Positions 1 to 9,513 of a stretch of DNA of 64,000 bases are shown in pieces. This stretch comes from Heterodera schachtii. Lineage: Eukaryota; Nematoda; Chromadorea; Rhabditida; Heteroderidae. The stretch covers positions 257,426 through 321,425 of the forward strand of contig SIJG01000036.1 in the NCBI GenBank assembly GCA_023374025.1, read 5' to 3'. The position numbers and the translations under genes are program-made. A model generated the notes under the pieces. It was not told the DNA's origin and searched no databases. It saw nothing but the letters and a program-made list of their open reading frames with translations. How positions within the stretch are numbered: the stretch's first letter is position 1; every line of letters begins with the position of its first letter.

Positions 1-1040
1 CGAAAGCACGCGAAAGTGAAGCCAAAATGAATGCCCTCCTCCTCCTCTGTACCCTCGGACATTGTCACCTCGCTGACTGATCATCGCCGATCAGTCACCG
101 ATCAGTGAATCAGTGATTGATGCATTGGGGGACATGCCTTTCCATCCCTTTCCGTCGCTTTCCGTCCCTTTGCCGTCCTTTCGCTTTGCTTTTCCTTTCT
201 TTGCTTTTCGTTTGTTTTGTCTGATTGATGGACTGCTTTGTCAGCTGACCTTCAGCAGCTTTCGAAAAAAAGCCGAACAATTTGTCTCGGAATTCATCTC
301 GCAAATCATTCCCCGCTGGTCGGAAAAGGTTTTGCAGGCAAAGGACGAAAAAAGTGACGGGAAAGAGACGCCCCACCCAAACAGTGAAGGAATGGGCGCG
401 GAAGAGAAGATCCGGAATGGCAGGGCGAAAGCCAAAAAGAAAAAGGATGGCATTTTTGGAAGGGATGGAAAAAGAACGGAAGGGGAAAAGGAGGGAATGG
501 CATGGCATGCCAAGGGATGAGGGAACACCGGCACACACAAAGGCATGAACCACCAGAACGCCATAAAAGGCACGGCACTATATGGCACCAGAAGCACGTA
601 TGAAAAGCATGGCACCCTCTCCCCGAAGCCATCCCCTTACGCCTCGCACCCTTTGCTTTTGCTGTTCTCCGTTTGGACTATTAATAAATTATTTTGCAGA
701 GCAATGGGAACGGAGGGGGGGGGGGTGTATTTGGGGGAGTAATAAACGCATTTATGACTAAATGAATGTGCTGCTTGGTTAGGCAAATCACTGGGTTAAG
801 TACCCGGGCAACAAGAAGCATTCCCTGGAGGGGAGCAGAGGCAAAAAACACCAAACAAACGAAGGGGGCGGGGAGGGGAGAAGAAGCACAACGGAGACGA
901 AGAAAATCTGCGGTTTGGTTTAGGGACGGGGAGAGAGGGGAGAGAAGGGGAGGAGAGAGAGGAAGAGGAAGAGAGAGATGAGGAAGAGAGAGAGAGGGAA
1001 GAGAGAGAGAATGGAAAGAGAGTGGAGAGAGAGAGGGGAA
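1..1040. other. Low-complexity region, no supported gene
   Basis: Open frames exist on both strands between about 110 and 980, but they overlap one another. Their composition follows base bias: Ser/Phe/Pro-rich on one strand and Lys/Arg/Gly-rich on the other. I found no domain, splice pattern or homology-like motif. From about 900 to 1,045 the plus strand is almost pure purine (GAGAGG repeats). Confidence 0.5.
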
Positions 1041-1047
1041 GGAAGCG

Positions 1048-1169
1048 AAGCCGAGAAGCTCAAGCAGAGCAAAAAGAAGCTGCTGACAGAGCGATTAATC
1101 GACGATGACGGATTCGAGCTGGAGGTTGAACCGGATCATCCAAAGCCCAAAGCGCGTCCCCCCTCTTGA
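1048..1169 (+). CDS. Possible terminal exon of an unknown Lys/Glu-rich protein
   Basis: After the GA repeat, an open stretch from about 1,048 to the TGA at 1,167-1,169 has balanced codon use unlike its surroundings. It encodes a charged tail with the motifs KKLLTERLIDDDGFELEVEP and PKARPPS. The sequence GCGAAG just upstream could be a splice acceptor. I do not recognise the protein and found no matching upstream exon. It could be a chance open frame. Confidence 0.3.
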
Positions 1170-2231
1170 CTGTGCATGATAATGATAATGATGATCCCCT
1201 CATCCCCCCTCCCCTTTATCTCTCCCCGTCCCCTATTATTCTCCTTTCCCCCCCCCCAATATTTTTTCTTCATTTTTCCTTCATATCATTGCGATTTCTT
1301 CCAAAAAAAATTTTGCGCCCTGTTGGCTGTCAATTGCGGCTGCTGCAATTGTTCAGTCGCCACCCATCCATCACCAAAATCCACGCCCAACTTCGGCCTG
1401 CTTGGTCCATCATTCGCTCGTCGGCAGAGCTTTTCCCTCCACCGCTGCACACGAAACGCTGAATATGTTGAAAGGAGAAGCCGAAGGATTTCCCTGTCGA
1501 CCGAATTCATTCATTCATCCCATTTGCTATTTGCTAATTGCTAATTGCTAATTGCGGCGGTTTAGGTGACCAAAGCTTTGCACCGCGCAAAAACTGGCTT
1601 GGCTTTGCTTGGCTTTTCCTCGGCTTATCACTGCAATTCGTTGTGCCTATTCCCCCCCCCCCCCCTCCGCCCATTGATCGTTGCACTTTTTGGCCTTCTG
1701 ATCAGAACCAAAAAATTTTGCTGTGGGATAGGTTGGGGTTGACGATCAAACGAAATGATAGGCGACAGAACCCACGCAATAGCTGCAGAAATTGTCGTGG
1801 AGGAAGGAATGATTGGCCAATCACAAAACAGGATGGAAAAAAGAAAGAAAGGACAAATCCGAATCAAAAACCAAAGTCCTCCCAACCGATCAGCGAATTA
1901 GGGCCAAAGGCGGGCGGAAGAGAAGGCGGAAGAGAAGGCGGAACTGGAATCATTGAGCGTAAACCAACGGACAAACCACACAGAAGCAGCGGAGGGGGGG
2001 GGGGGGGCTAATGGACGAGTTATCCAATCAAAACAAATTAGCAAAAAATAAGCAATTAATGGCCGATAATATTAGGGGGAGAGAAAAGAAAAGTGGAGGA
2101 AATGAAAGTGTGATCAGAGAACTGATCAGAAAGAAACGCAAAGACAGAGAAAGCCAACGACACTTGAAGCTGATAAAAATGCTAAATGGAGCAGCGAGCA
2201 AAAAAGAAAAGAAAAGGAATGAAATTGAATA

Positions 2232-2582
2232 TTGAATTGGCTTCTGTTCGTCGTCCTATTTCTTTTTCTCTTCCTCTTTTTCTTCTTTTCGCCCCTTCTT
2301 CCTCTTAAGCTTCATTTTCTTCTTCCTCTCTTTTTCCCTCTTTATTTCGTTTTCTTCCTTTCTTCTTCTGTCTCTTTCTCTTTTTCTCCCTCTTCCTCTT
2401 CCTCTTCTCCCCCCTGCTTATCTTCTTCTTTCTCCCCTCCTACCCCCCTCCTCCTCCTCCTCTTCCTGATAATCTTTTCCTCCATCTCTCCCCCTCTTCC
2501 ATCTTCCATTGTCTTCTTCCCCTCCCCTCCCCCCCCCCTTTTCGTCATCTTCCAGTTTTGCGCATCCCCTCCTTCTTTTTAG
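2232..2582 (+). repeat. Polypyrimidine (TTC/CTT) low-complexity tract
   Basis: About 350 bp consist almost entirely of C and T on the plus strand, as irregular TTC, CTT and CCT runs. Both strands are open here only because of the base bias. I regard it as simple sequence, not a gene. The surrounding stretch from 1,170 to 3,042 holds further poly-C/G runs (near 1,650, 2,000, 2,530 and 2,675) and no convincing exon. Confidence 0.7.
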
Positions 2583-3042
2583 GAATTTGAATTTCACACA
2601 ATGCCACCCTATGGCGAGGCGCCGGTTTGAGAAGGCAGTTATAAGAGAAAGTGATGGAAGGCAATGCAATGGCGGGGGGGGGGGAGAGAAGTGATCAAAC
2701 CCTTCGCTCATTGGCGCCGTCGGCAAAAGGGAAAATGACGGGCAAAGATCCGATCAGTCAGAGGGGCGATGTGATCAATCCATCGCAAATTCTCCGACTG
2801 ATATTCCGCTGAATTCGTATCGGAGAGTTTGGAGTAATTGGGGAGGCAAAGTGTAGGAATTTTGTGCACCACTCGGCGCATAAAATCACTTTTCGATCGC
2901 CGGGAAAACGCCCCGCCGTTGGGTCAGAAAATCATTTTCCGCTTTTTCACTTTCATTTAATTTTTATTCTATTAATTGTGAATTTTTATTAAATTATTTA
3001 TAATTTACTTAACAATTAATACTTAATTAGCCTCTAATTCCA

Positions 3043-4144
3043 ATGCAGCAGAAAATGACCGAGTCGGACAGTCGCATTCGGGCGTACAAATTCGTTGCCT
3101 ATTCGGCCGTCACTTTCTCCATCGTGGCCGTCCTATCTGTTGTGGTCACTCTGCCCATGGTGTACAATTACGTAGCCCACGTTCGGCGACAGATGCAGCA
3201 CGAGCTCGGCTTTTGCAAGGTTGGGAGGGAAGAGGGAATTGGTGCCGAAATGCTTTTAGGGGTTGGCACTGGCATATTTCCAATGGCATTGGAATTGGCA
3301 TTGGCATTGGCATTCTGTGCTCATTTCGTTTTAATTCTCCAGGGCTCAGCCAAGGACATTTACGTGGAGGTGAACCATATGAAGTCGACGCCCGAGATGG
3401 ACATGAGGTCCAACCGAACTGCTCGTCAAACTGGCGGTGGCTACGGCCCCGTGGTGAACGCGGCCCCGGCGTGCGGTGACTGCTGTCTGCCCGGCCAGCC
3501 CGGCCCGCAGGGACCACCGGGAAGACCCGGCAAACCCGGGAAGCCGGGAGCACCAGGAAACCCCGGCACGCCCGGCAAACCGCCAAATGCGCCCTGCGAG
3601 CCAACGACACCTCCCCCGTGCAAGCCATGCCCCCAGGGACCGCCCGGCCCTCCAGGACCACCCGGGTCACCTGGTGACCCTGGCGAGGCCGGCACACCAG
3701 GACGACCAGGAACAGACGCATCTCCAGGATCTCCAGGGCCGCGAGGACCACCCGGGCCTCCCGGCGAACCTGGGCCACAAGGGCCACCTGGCGAGCCCGG
3801 AGTGCCAGCACAGAGTGAACCGCTTGTGCCGGGAGAACCCGGAGAGCAAGGAGACCAAGGCAAAATGCTACTAATTGATTGGGTGATCATGGTAATGCTG
3901 CTTTGACCGCACTTTAGGACCGCCCGGACCCCCCGGTCCGCCAGGGTCCCCTGGCGCCGATGGCCCACCCGGTCCGCCAGGCCCAAAGGGCGAGCCGGGG
4001 CCGGATGGACTGCCCGGGCAGGACGGACAACCCGGGCCCGCGGGGCCACCCGGACCCAGTGGAACGCCGGGCGAGAAAGGCATTTGTCCAAAATACTGTG
4101 CCATCGACGGCGGAGTGTTCTTCGAGGATGGCACGCGGCGATAA
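3043..4144 (+). CDS. Nematode cuticle collagen
   Basis: Three exons (3043-3219, 3343-3859, 3918-4144) encode about 306 residues, typical for this family. The order is an N-terminal signal-anchor helix (near residues 17-42), a pro-domain with a basic RSNR site suitable for subtilisin-type cleavage, a Cys cluster (CGDCCLPG), Gly-X-Y blocks broken by Cys/Pro-rich spacers, and the C-terminal end [19 protein letters not shown]. The family is secreted from the hypodermis, trimerises and is cross-linked into the cuticle. Intron 2 starts with GC, not GT (CAAG then GCAAAA), and only this join keeps the Gly-X-Y register. The family is certain; which C. elegans col gene it matches is not. Confidence 0.95.
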
Positions 4145-4477
4145 AAGAATTGGCATTTTTGGAACTCACCGTCAAACAAACCGCTAAAAATGGGCAACTT
4201 TTGGCATTATTTGTTGGTCATTCATTCCATCACTCCTTTGATTATTCATTTCTTTATTTTATATTTATTTATTTTTGTTAGTTCGATGCTTAGAAATGCG
4301 ACCGATTGATTTTGTCATTTTTATTTGATCAATGAATAAATTATTTATCATAAATTATTTGAACAATAATAATTGATTTTTTCCATGTATTTCTTTGGTT
4401 GGGAATAAAATTTAAATTATTTAACAAATAAATAATAAATTAAATAAATATTTCGCCTTTTCGCTTTAATTTACGCA

Positions 4478-5211
4478 TCAAATCATCGTCGATGGCACTT
4501 GTGCCAACATTCGCTTCAGCTTTTTGTTCCCTCCAACCATTGCCATTTCCTCAGACGCCCTTTTCTCTTCAGAAGCAGCCGCATTTGCAGCAACATTAAA
4601 CAAATCCTTTAAATTTATTTATTTTAATCCTTTTTTAATTATCCCAAATTTGACTCTGCTCATGTCCTCTGCAAGTTTTGTGATGTTTTTACGCTGTAAA
4701 AGTGCACAAATTCCGAGCCCAGAAAAGCCAAGAAGAAGCATTGTGCAGCCAGCCACGTGGTAATACCATCCGTTTTGAATTGTTTTTGCATTTTGCCAAT
4801 TCTGAATGCCAAAACAAAAAAAGTGAAATTCTCCCCCTTCCCCTCCCCTTTTTATGCCTTCCCTATTTACCGTTATTAAAACAATAAGGCCACTGATCAG
4901 AAGGATGAGGCCGCACACAAAAAGGCCGGCCAAAACGAGAATTGTCTGCGGGGAACTCGGCACGGATTTGCGCAGTCGGCGATCACTCTCAAAAAAAGGG
5001 GAGGGGGGTGAAAACGGAGGCAATTGAATGGCATTTGGAATTAAACGAATGCCATTGGAAGTATTTTGCAATTAAAATGCATTGCAAGTACTTCTGTGAA
5101 CTGCGGCATCTCTTCCCACATCAGCGAATCGTGTCGAAAAACGGAATACCGTCGTTTCGCTACCGTAATTTTGTTCTTCTGAGTTTTAATTGCGGACGAA
5201 AGAATGGTAGG
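4478..5211 (-). CDS. Two-helix membrane protein, unknown function
   Basis: Four phase-0 exons read on the minus strand: 5211-5092, 4987-4871, 4801-4655 and 4606-4478. Residues from exon 1 are basic and end PQFTE. Exon 2 carries a long hydrophobic segment (TILVLAGLFVCGLILL and onward). Exon 3 carries a second one (VAGCTMLLLGFSGLGICALL). Exon 4 is an Ala/Glu/Lys-rich tail ending QVPSTMI and a stop. The topology suggests two membrane passes with both ends on one side. The first exon has no early ATG and begins at an acceptor (TTTTAG), so either an upstream exon exists or translation starts at the internal ATG of MWEEM. I do not recognise the family. Confidence 0.6.
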
Positions 5212-5431
5212 CTAAAACGCAACAGTCAAATCAAAAAACAATATAATAAAATAAACGAATTTTCAATTGGGCGCTTTCAAGAAAATTAATTTTTATTTAA
5301 AATATCCACCGCTAATTATAATTTGCTATTTGAATGTCAATTGTCCCCCTTTTGGACCTCTTCGGCATTTTGTGCCCTCCTCTCCTCCTTCCCAATTGTC
5401 CATTTGTCCGTCGCCGTTTTGTCCCACCCTT

Positions 5432-5512
5432 TCATTGTCTCCGTCGGCGCATGGAAAATCGGTCGTACGGCCCCGTGACTTTTGGCTCGGCGATGTGTCC
5501 TTCCGTTTTTCT
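5432..5512 (-). CDS. Candidate exon ending in a basic tail
   Basis: The minus strand between about 5,512 and the TGA at 5,432-5,434 encodes KVTGPYDRFSMRRRRQ then stop, with ordinary coding-type codon choice. It could be the last exon of an upstream gene, or part of the two-helix membrane protein gene just downstream, but I could not place a phase-correct junction. The neighbouring DNA is AT-rich and non-coding. Confidence 0.3.
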   Translation of the reverse strand, partial: RKTEGHIAEPKVTGPYDRFSMRRRRQ

Positions 5513-5999
5513 TCCTCTTTTTTATTTCGTCTTCCATTTGTCCGTTTGTTGTGCTGCTCACCTCATTAAATCATTAATATTTTGGATTAATTAATAATAA
5601 TTAAATAATTATTATTTATTTTAATTTTTAATTATTTAATTATTGCTAATTATCTATCTATCATGAACAATTAATTGCTAATTATTCAAATTAATTCCCC
5701 TTTCTTTTCACTTTGTTTCTTCCCAATGAACGCCCGCCGATTTTACGAGTAAAACTCCGCCGCTTTTGCTTCTTCCGTGCTTTTTGTTGCTTTTTGGCTT
5801 TCCATTGTTTTGATTGGCAGAAAAGGCGCTAAAATTAAAAAATGTTTGATTTATGTTTTCTATTTAAATATTTTATTACGAATTGTTTATTTTTTGTTTA
5901 ATTATTCTATAAATATTACTGTAGTTTTATTTTTTAAATATTTTTATTTATCTTTTTAATTATAATTTTATTTTTAATTTATTTTTCTTTGTTTTTCCT

Positions 6000-6118
6000 T
6001 TACATTTTTTTCTCCTCCGTCTTTTGTCCTTCTTCTGCGTCTTCGTCAGTGACAACAATTGCAATTTGCACACTTTGTCCCTTTTTAATGCGTTCTTTTG
6101 GCTTTTTGTCCATTGCCA
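6000..6118 (-). CDS. Candidate exon, Lys/Glu-rich
   Basis: A good acceptor (poly-T then CAG) precedes a frame encoding MDKKPKERIKKGQSVQIAI and then a Glu/Lys-rich stretch, reaching TAA at 6,000-6,002. A donor (GTAAAGG) overlaps the end, so it may be internal and join the candidate exon near 5,500 in phase 2. Its function is unknown. The flanks (5,580-5,990 and 6,190-6,840) are AT-rich and contain no exon I can support. Confidence 0.35.
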
Positions 6119-6382
6119 CTGAAAAAAAAACACACAAAATATATTTTGATTTTTTTCCAATTTCTTCTTTTTCAAATTTGCAGATGTAAATAAATGTATC
6201 ATTCATTCATTTTTGATTAATTTTGGCTCATTAACTTTTTAAATGATTTTTTGATTTCCATTTGCTTAACATTGATTTTTTTTTTTCCCGTTTTTGGCCT
6301 TTTAAGGCTCGGCGGGTGAATGAATGAAAATGAATTGTGTGAAATGTGAATGTGTCAAGCGGCGAGGATGGGGGAAAAGGGG

Positions 6383-6447
6383 GAAAGGGGGGGGGGGGGG
6401 GGGAGCACCGGGATGGTCCCCCCCCCCCCCCCTTCCCCCCCCCCTCC
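6383..6447. repeat. Back-to-back poly-G and poly-C runs
   Basis: A run of about 17 G is followed within 20 bp by runs of C, which could pair with it as a hairpin or form G-quadruplex or i-motif structures. Overlapping open frames here are artefacts of the runs. Confidence 0.7.
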
Positions 6448-6847
6448 GTTTGATCCTTTCTTTCTTTTTTTCCCCTCACAAATTTTCCAATTTTTTTTTT
6501 TTTTGTACTGTTCAAACATTCATTTCACACATATTTTGATGGCAAATCATTCGTTGCTTTGATTTGTTTTTTGTTTTGCTTTATTGGAAATGGTTGCGTA
6601 TTTTATTCATTTAAATAAAAAAAAAATAAGTTAAAATGGCATAAAACGAGAAAAATTGCACTTACAAATGAAAAAAAAATACATTAATAAATACTAATTG
6701 AAAATGGAAAATAATGGCTAAAATAAATTAATGGAATAATAAAGTAAATGTCCAACCCTTTTCTCTCTCTCTCTCTCTCTCTCTGTTTCTTTTCCTCTCC
6801 ATTTTTCTTACTCTCTCCTCTTCCCCTTTTTCTCTCTCTCATTGCAT

Positions 6848-7915
6848 TCATTCGCCGCTTTTTGTGCCTTTTATTCTGTCCAATTCCGTCGCGTCCATTA
6901 GCCCCGCCTTTTGCAGTAATTCCGCAATTTTCCCATCGCTTATTTCCGTCCGACCGTTCGAAGCGGCGTCCATCGCAAGTTCGGCCACGGCCTTTTCAAG
7001 CCAAGTGCCTGAATTGTTAAATTGCCGAGGATTTCCTTCTCATGCCATCAAGTGATTAGCAATCCCATCAAAATTGACGTGTACATCCCCCCCTTTTTTG
7101 TCGGCTTCTCTTTGTTTTATTGTCCCTTTTATCCGTTTCTCTCTCCAATTGACCAATTAAGCTAATTACCCCCCCCACCCAAATTTGTTCTGCTTTTAAG
7201 CAATTAGCTTCGGTCGCTTTACCCCTTAAGCTGTCCCAGGCTGTTTTCAGCTGAGTTGGCCATTCTTCGTCCTCATAATTTGGCTGCCCTTCCCAATTTC
7301 CTTCCGCCCCCTCCCCATTTGTGCCGTCCTGCTGCTTCCGACTTCGGGCGCCTTGCCGAGAAAGTGCGGCACGGAATTTGGCCAAAGCCTCGCGAATGGC
7401 ATCGATCAGTTCGGTGCTGGCCTATAAAAGAGAATAAATGGGAAATCATCCCAAAATCAAGCAAAATACTTCAAAATTAAACGAACGGCAAAAGAAAAAG
7501 AGAAATAATTGTTAATAGAATTAACAAAAATTGACAAATGAACGGAGAGAAGGGAAAGGGGCGGGGCAATTGGTTAATCGGCGGAAGGAAGGCAAATCGC
7601 GGCCAATTCAATTAGATCCAAGACAGTATAACATGTCAAATGGCACCATAACCATGGTACGGTATGCTACCGTGTTTCATCGGCGACTGTCCGAATGGAA
7701 TTGGCCCGCCGGGGGAAGGGACCGAAAAAAGTTAACGGACAGAGAAGGGAAGGAACAACGCACTGCACACCTTGGACGTGCCACCACCATCACTCCCTGT
7801 GCCACTTCCACTCCTTCTTATGTTCCTCATCCAATCTCTGACCCAAATTGCCGCTTGTTCGATGGTTTGGTCCGTCGTCGGTTCCGTCGGATTTGGCTGT
7901 TGCGTTTGTTCGGGC
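6848..7915 (-). CDS. Unknown protein with repeated helical segments (5' end not found)
   Basis: Three exons join in phase on the minus strand: 7915-7771, 7421-7223 and 7008-6848. Each carries a short amphipathic helix of similar spacing (DQTIEQAAIWVRDWMRN, ELIDAIREALAKFRAAL, QLKTAWDSLRGTWLEKAVAEL), separated by polar Gly/Ser/Asn-rich linkers. The last exon ends DRIKGTKSGE and a stop. The first visible exon starts in phase 2, so at least one exon is missing upstream. The orphan exon at 8,004-8,171 has the same style (QLIKAIHNWAKAK) and may be a neighbouring paralogue. I do not recognise the family, and no signal peptide or membrane segment is visible. Confidence 0.5.
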
Positions 7916-8003
7916 CTATTTTAGGCAATTCAAAAATGAGAAAACAAATGTAAATTTGCCCACAAATTTGTCGTCTCTTTTTTAAAAAATTGTTTTAATG
8001 TCA

Positions 8004-8171
8004 TTAAAATGCCTCGATTTCGGCACGTTCGACGCCTTTTCCTTTCCTCCGCTCGTATGCGTCCACGGCTTCGGCGGTCGCATTTTGTCGCTGGGCCTTT
8101 CGCGCGGAACCACCGGCGGTTGCGTCGGAGAAACTTTTGGCCTTGGCCCAATTGTGAATGGCCTTAATTAG
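8004..8171 (-). CDS. Candidate terminal exon related to the helical-repeat gene
   Basis: Acceptor AAATCAG precedes a 55-codon frame containing LIKAIHNWAKAKSFSD, an Ala/Gln-rich stretch and the ending ERAEIEAF, then TAA. The codon choice is coding-like. The helix resembles those in the gene at 6,848-7,915, but no phase-correct GT donor links the two. It may be the end of a separate paralogue whose other exons are missing or lie beyond the transposon at 8,493-8,874. Confidence 0.4.
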   Translation of the reverse strand, partial: LIKAIHNWAKAKSFSDATAGGSARKAQRQNATAEAVDAYERRKGKGVERAEIEAF

Positions 8172-8492
8172 CTGATTTTTGATTTGCGAAAAATTAGGGT
8201 GGGGGGGGGGGGGTAGTTCACTCATGTGCCAATCTTTGAGGATAGGTACTAAATGCAATGTTGACCAAAAAAAAGTGCAAAAATCAAACACTAAATTAGT
8301 GAATTTTATTTATTTTCCCTATTTTTTAATTTTTATTAAGATTAATATAATTTTGAATTTTTAATGGAGAATGACAAATAAATGTAAAATATTAAAAGGA
8401 AAATTTTTTAATTACATATTTTATTTAAATATACCCTAAATTAGGCGTGGAATGCAGTAATATATTTTATAAATTTTTTTAGCTTTCTATGA

Positions 8493-8874
8493 CAAAGGCG
8501 TAGTCAGACCCTTGGCTTCGGGGAGGCTGAAGTCAAAAATTCGATTTTTAGGGGTTTTTCAGTCGGTTTTTAGGGGTGTATTTTTCGTTTGTTGAAATCC
8601 CGAATTAGGGGTGTATTCTACAAAAAATTTTAACCGTTTTTCGCCAAAAATTTACCATTTTTTGCCATTTTGGTCTCCATTTTTTAAAAATATGGCAAAA
8701 GGGGGTCCGGCGGTGCCGATAGGCTCCGCCGTGAAAATTTTTGAGTATTTAAGAAAATTGCTTAAAATTTCAAAAAATCTACTGAAATTTTTACTTTTTT
8801 GGGTTTCGGGGGGGGGGGGGGGGCTTTAGCCCCCTCAGCCCCCCCCCCCCCCCCCCCCTCTGCCTACGCCCTTG
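8493..8874. mobile_element. hAT-like MITE, family A copy 1
   Basis: The ends form an imperfect terminal inverted repeat: CAAAGGCGTAGTCAGA on the left and the complement of CTGCCTACGCCCTTG on the right. The element is flanked by TTCTATGA (8485-8492) and TTCTATGG (8875-8882), an 8-bp target duplication with one mismatch. It is 382 bp long with no coding capacity, holds a long G-run/C-run pair, and shares a GC-rich core (GGTCCGGCGGTGCCGATAGG) with sequences at 13.85, 24.34 and 29.73 kb. An 8-bp duplication with GGCGTAG-type ends fits hAT elements. Confidence 0.75.
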
Positions 8875-9144
8875 TTCTATGGGATCAAAAAAAGCAAGGG
8901 AATTAATTGCTTTGTCACTTTTTGAGTTTTCGCTTGGCCAATCTCTTCGGAAACTTTCCAAAACAAAAACCAAAAACTTTTTGTTGTCTTTTCAGAAATT
9001 TTTTTCTGCTTTTGCTTGTTAATTTCAAGCAAATAAGTTTCATAAACTGACCAAATTTCAATTCATTTTTTAAAGCAACGACCGATAATTTAATTGACCA
9101 TTTTAATTGAATTTTTTTTTTTTTAAATTTTGTATTTTTTCGTA

Positions 9145-9466
9145 CTAAACCCACGGCATTGTGCTAATAGTCGGCGTTGTTGTGCTGATTGACGACGGCG
9201 CAGCGGAAGTGCCATTTGGCCGCACGGAAAGTCCATTGACCGGCAAAATCCATTTTGTGCTGAACACAAAACCGGGCGGTGCTTGGCGAGTCGTCACAGG
9301 CAAATCTGAAATGAATGTTGGCACCGTCATAGAAAACATTCAAATTTGACCAACTTAAAATCAAGACAATTAAATTTGCACTTCCGCCCCATTTAAATTC
9401 CACTCTCTCTCTTCCCTTCTCTCTCTCCTCTCTCTCTCTCTCTCTCTATCCCTCCTCTCTCTCTCC

Positions 9467-9513
<47 letters not shown>

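Noticed and set aside
2232..2726. Phe/Pro/Ser-rich and Glu/Arg-rich ORFs in the pyrimidine tract
   Set aside because: The composition is fully explained by TTC/CCT simple sequence; there are no splice sites or domains.
3146..4197. Overlapping open frames on both strands across the collagen gene
   Set aside because: Gly-X-Y repeats (GGN CCN) give open shadow frames; the annotated frame alone carries the signal anchor, the Cys motifs and the stop.
9161..9349. Plus-strand ORF with a hydrophobic start (MLIVGVVVLIDDGAAEV)
   Set aside because: The minus strand here forms a last exon that joins in phase to an upstream exon; the plus frame has no partners.
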